From NCBI GenBank assembly GCA_937906915.1, contig CALCUU010000003.1:1-6951 (forward strand): a stretch of DNA of 6,951 nucleotides, in the 5' to 3' direction. The notes beneath the pieces were generated by a model. The model was not told where the DNA came from and did no database searches. It saw only the letters and a program-made list of their open reading frames with translations. Shown here one piece after another: positions 5,971 through 6,951 of this stretch (positions within the stretch are counted from its first letter, which is position 1; every line of letters begins with the position of its first letter). The stretch comes from an uncultured Phascolarctobacterium sp. GTDB taxonomy: Bacteria > Bacillota > Negativicutes > Acidaminococcales > Acidaminococcaceae. The translations under genes were made by a program, and so were the position numbers.

Positions 5971-6951
5971 TTATTTGCTATGTTCAGCTTGATATTGTTT
6001 CATAAATTCTGCCAAAGCTTGGCACGCTTCCATGGGTACTGCGTTGTAGGTGGAAGCTCTGCAGCCGCCAACCAGTCTATGACCGCCAACGCCAATGAAG
6101 CCTGCAGCCTTTGCTTTCGCCACGAAATCTTTTTCTAAATCTTTATCAGCCAAGTTAAAGGTGATGTTCATTTTACTACGGTATTCTTTTTCAGCGTGAC
6201 CAATGAAGAAACCGTTGCTGTTATCAATTACATCATAGATTACTTGAGCTTTTTCTGCGTTGTTCTTGGCAACAACTTCTACGCCACCTTGACGTTTAAT
6301 CCAGTGCAAGGTTTTGTTGACCATATAAATGCAGAATACGGGCGGAGTATTGTAAAGGGAATCGTTTTCGGTAAAGGTGGAATATTTCAGCATGGTGGGC
6401 AAATCTTCGTTGGCAGTTGCCAGGAAAGATTTTTTCGCAATTACGATAACCACGCCAGCAGGGCCAAGATTTTTTTGTGCCCCTGCGTAGATTAAATCAA
6501 AATCTGCCACGTTTACCTTGCGGGAAAGAATGTCACTACTCATATCGCAAATTACAGGCACGTCAAATTTGGGGAAGTCAGGATATTCAGTACCGTAAAT
6601 TGTATTATTGGAAGTAATATGCACGTAGGAAGTTTCCGGTTTAAAGGTAAATTCTTGGGGAATGTAGGAGTGGTTCTTATCCGCACTGCTTGCAGCTTCG
6701 TAAGCTTCGCCGTAGCGTTTAGCTTCAGCTAAAGCTTTCTTGGACCACACACCGGTGTTGATGTAGGCAGCTCTTTCTTTGGTGAAGAAGTTTGCCGCCG
6801 TCATCAAAAATTGGGTGCTGCCACCACCTTGAATGAAAAGGATTTCGTAGTCTTCAGGAATTTCCATCAATTCACGGAGCAAATCCTTAGTTTCTTTGTG
6901 GAGAGCATCGTATTCAGGACTACGATGACTCATTTCGATAATGCTCATACC
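5971..6951 (-). CDS. serC: Phosphoserine aminotransferase (partial, N-terminus outside window)
   Basis: This PLP enzyme converts 3-phosphohydroxypyruvate and glutamate to phosphoserine and 2-oxoglutarate, the step after SerA. The frame is open to the right edge. The first Met in the window (6946-6948) is the internal one of the family motif GMSIIEMSHRS, so it is not the start; about 35 N-terminal residues of the usual ~360 are missing. Counting from that Met, the phosphate-binding GGGSTQF is at 41-47 and TSNNTIYGTEY at 112-122. The PLP-contacting Asp lies in ICDMSSD at about 135, and the Schiff-base lysine in YAGAQKNLGPAG is Lys159. Near the C-terminus GGHRLVGGCRASTYNA is the typical arginine-containing substrate loop. 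Stop and length at the 3' end are normal. It is the upstream gene of the serC-serA pair; its promoter lies outside the window. Confidence 0.96.
   Translation of the reverse strand, partial: GMSIIEMSHRSPEYDALHKETKDLLRELMEIPEDYEILFIQGGGSTQFLMTAANFFTKERAAYINTGVWSKKALAEAKRYGEAYEAASSADKNHSYIPQEFTFKPETSYVHITSNNTIYGTEYPDFPKFDVPVICDMSSDILSRKVNVADFDLIYAGAQKNLGPAGVVIVIAKKSFLATANEDLPTMLKYSTFTENDSLYNTPPVFCIYMVNKTLHWIKRQGGVEVVAKNNAEKAQVIYDVIDNSNGFFIGHAEKEYRSKMNITFNLADKDLEKDFVAKAKAAGFIGVGGHRLVGGCRASTYNAVPMEACQALAEFMKQYQAEHSK

Noticed and set aside
6946..6948. The ATG here as the start of serC
   Set aside because: The preceding codon is Gly and the Met is the internal one of the conserved GMSIIEMSHRS segment, so the true start is beyond the window edge.

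Overview
The window reads as ordinary chromosome from a low-to-moderate G+C bacterium. Every gene I can support lies on the minus strand, so biological order runs from high to low coordinates. The protein styles fit a Gram-negative-type Firmicute (Negativicutes, perhaps an Acidaminococcaceae/Phascolarctobacterium-like organism). The ABC efflux system closely resembles E. coli YbhG/YbhF, while SerC and SerA look like Firmicute forms. This placement is inference from recognised sequence style only, not from a search.

Right part (4357-6951): a serine biosynthesis pair. serC (phosphoserine aminotransferase, its first ~35 residues cut off by the window edge) is followed after 21 bases by serA (D-3-phosphoglycerate dehydrogenase, long form with a C-terminal ACT domain). 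They catalyse consecutive steps from 3-phosphoglycerate towards serine. A strong hairpin terminator (4307-4337) closes the unit.

Middle (2607-4276): a single-gene unit for a Na+/phosphate cotransporter-family protein with a PhoU-like C-terminal domain. It has its own promoter just downstream of the serA terminator.

Left part (1-2540): an export system. A short HlyD-type adaptor (254 aa) has its own promoter and a leader hairpin. A full-length YbhG-like HlyD adaptor (328 aa) follows, with a second promoter overlapped by a palindromic operator-like site that recurs 86 bp downstream. The start of a YbhF-like ABC ATPase then runs off the left edge. The adaptors would sit in the inner membrane and periplasm and couple the ATPase and its unseen permeases (YbhS/YbhR-type) to export.

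The most notable non-coding structures are: (i) a ~125-bp imperfect palindrome at 412-536 with 9-bp perfect terminal inverted repeats. It resembles an ERIC/MITE-type element in architecture, lies between the adaptor and the ATPase, and supplies the adaptor's last codons and stop. (ii) The duplicated palindromic operator upstream of the YbhG-like gene. (iii) A hairpin plus T-run between promoter and ribosome binding site in front of both adaptor genes, which suggests leader control. I found no tRNA, rRNA, CRISPR array, transposase or phage gene, and no gene-free stretch longer than 300 bases. I do not see clear evidence of a wholly new system; the novelty is in the regulatory and repeat architecture of the efflux locus.
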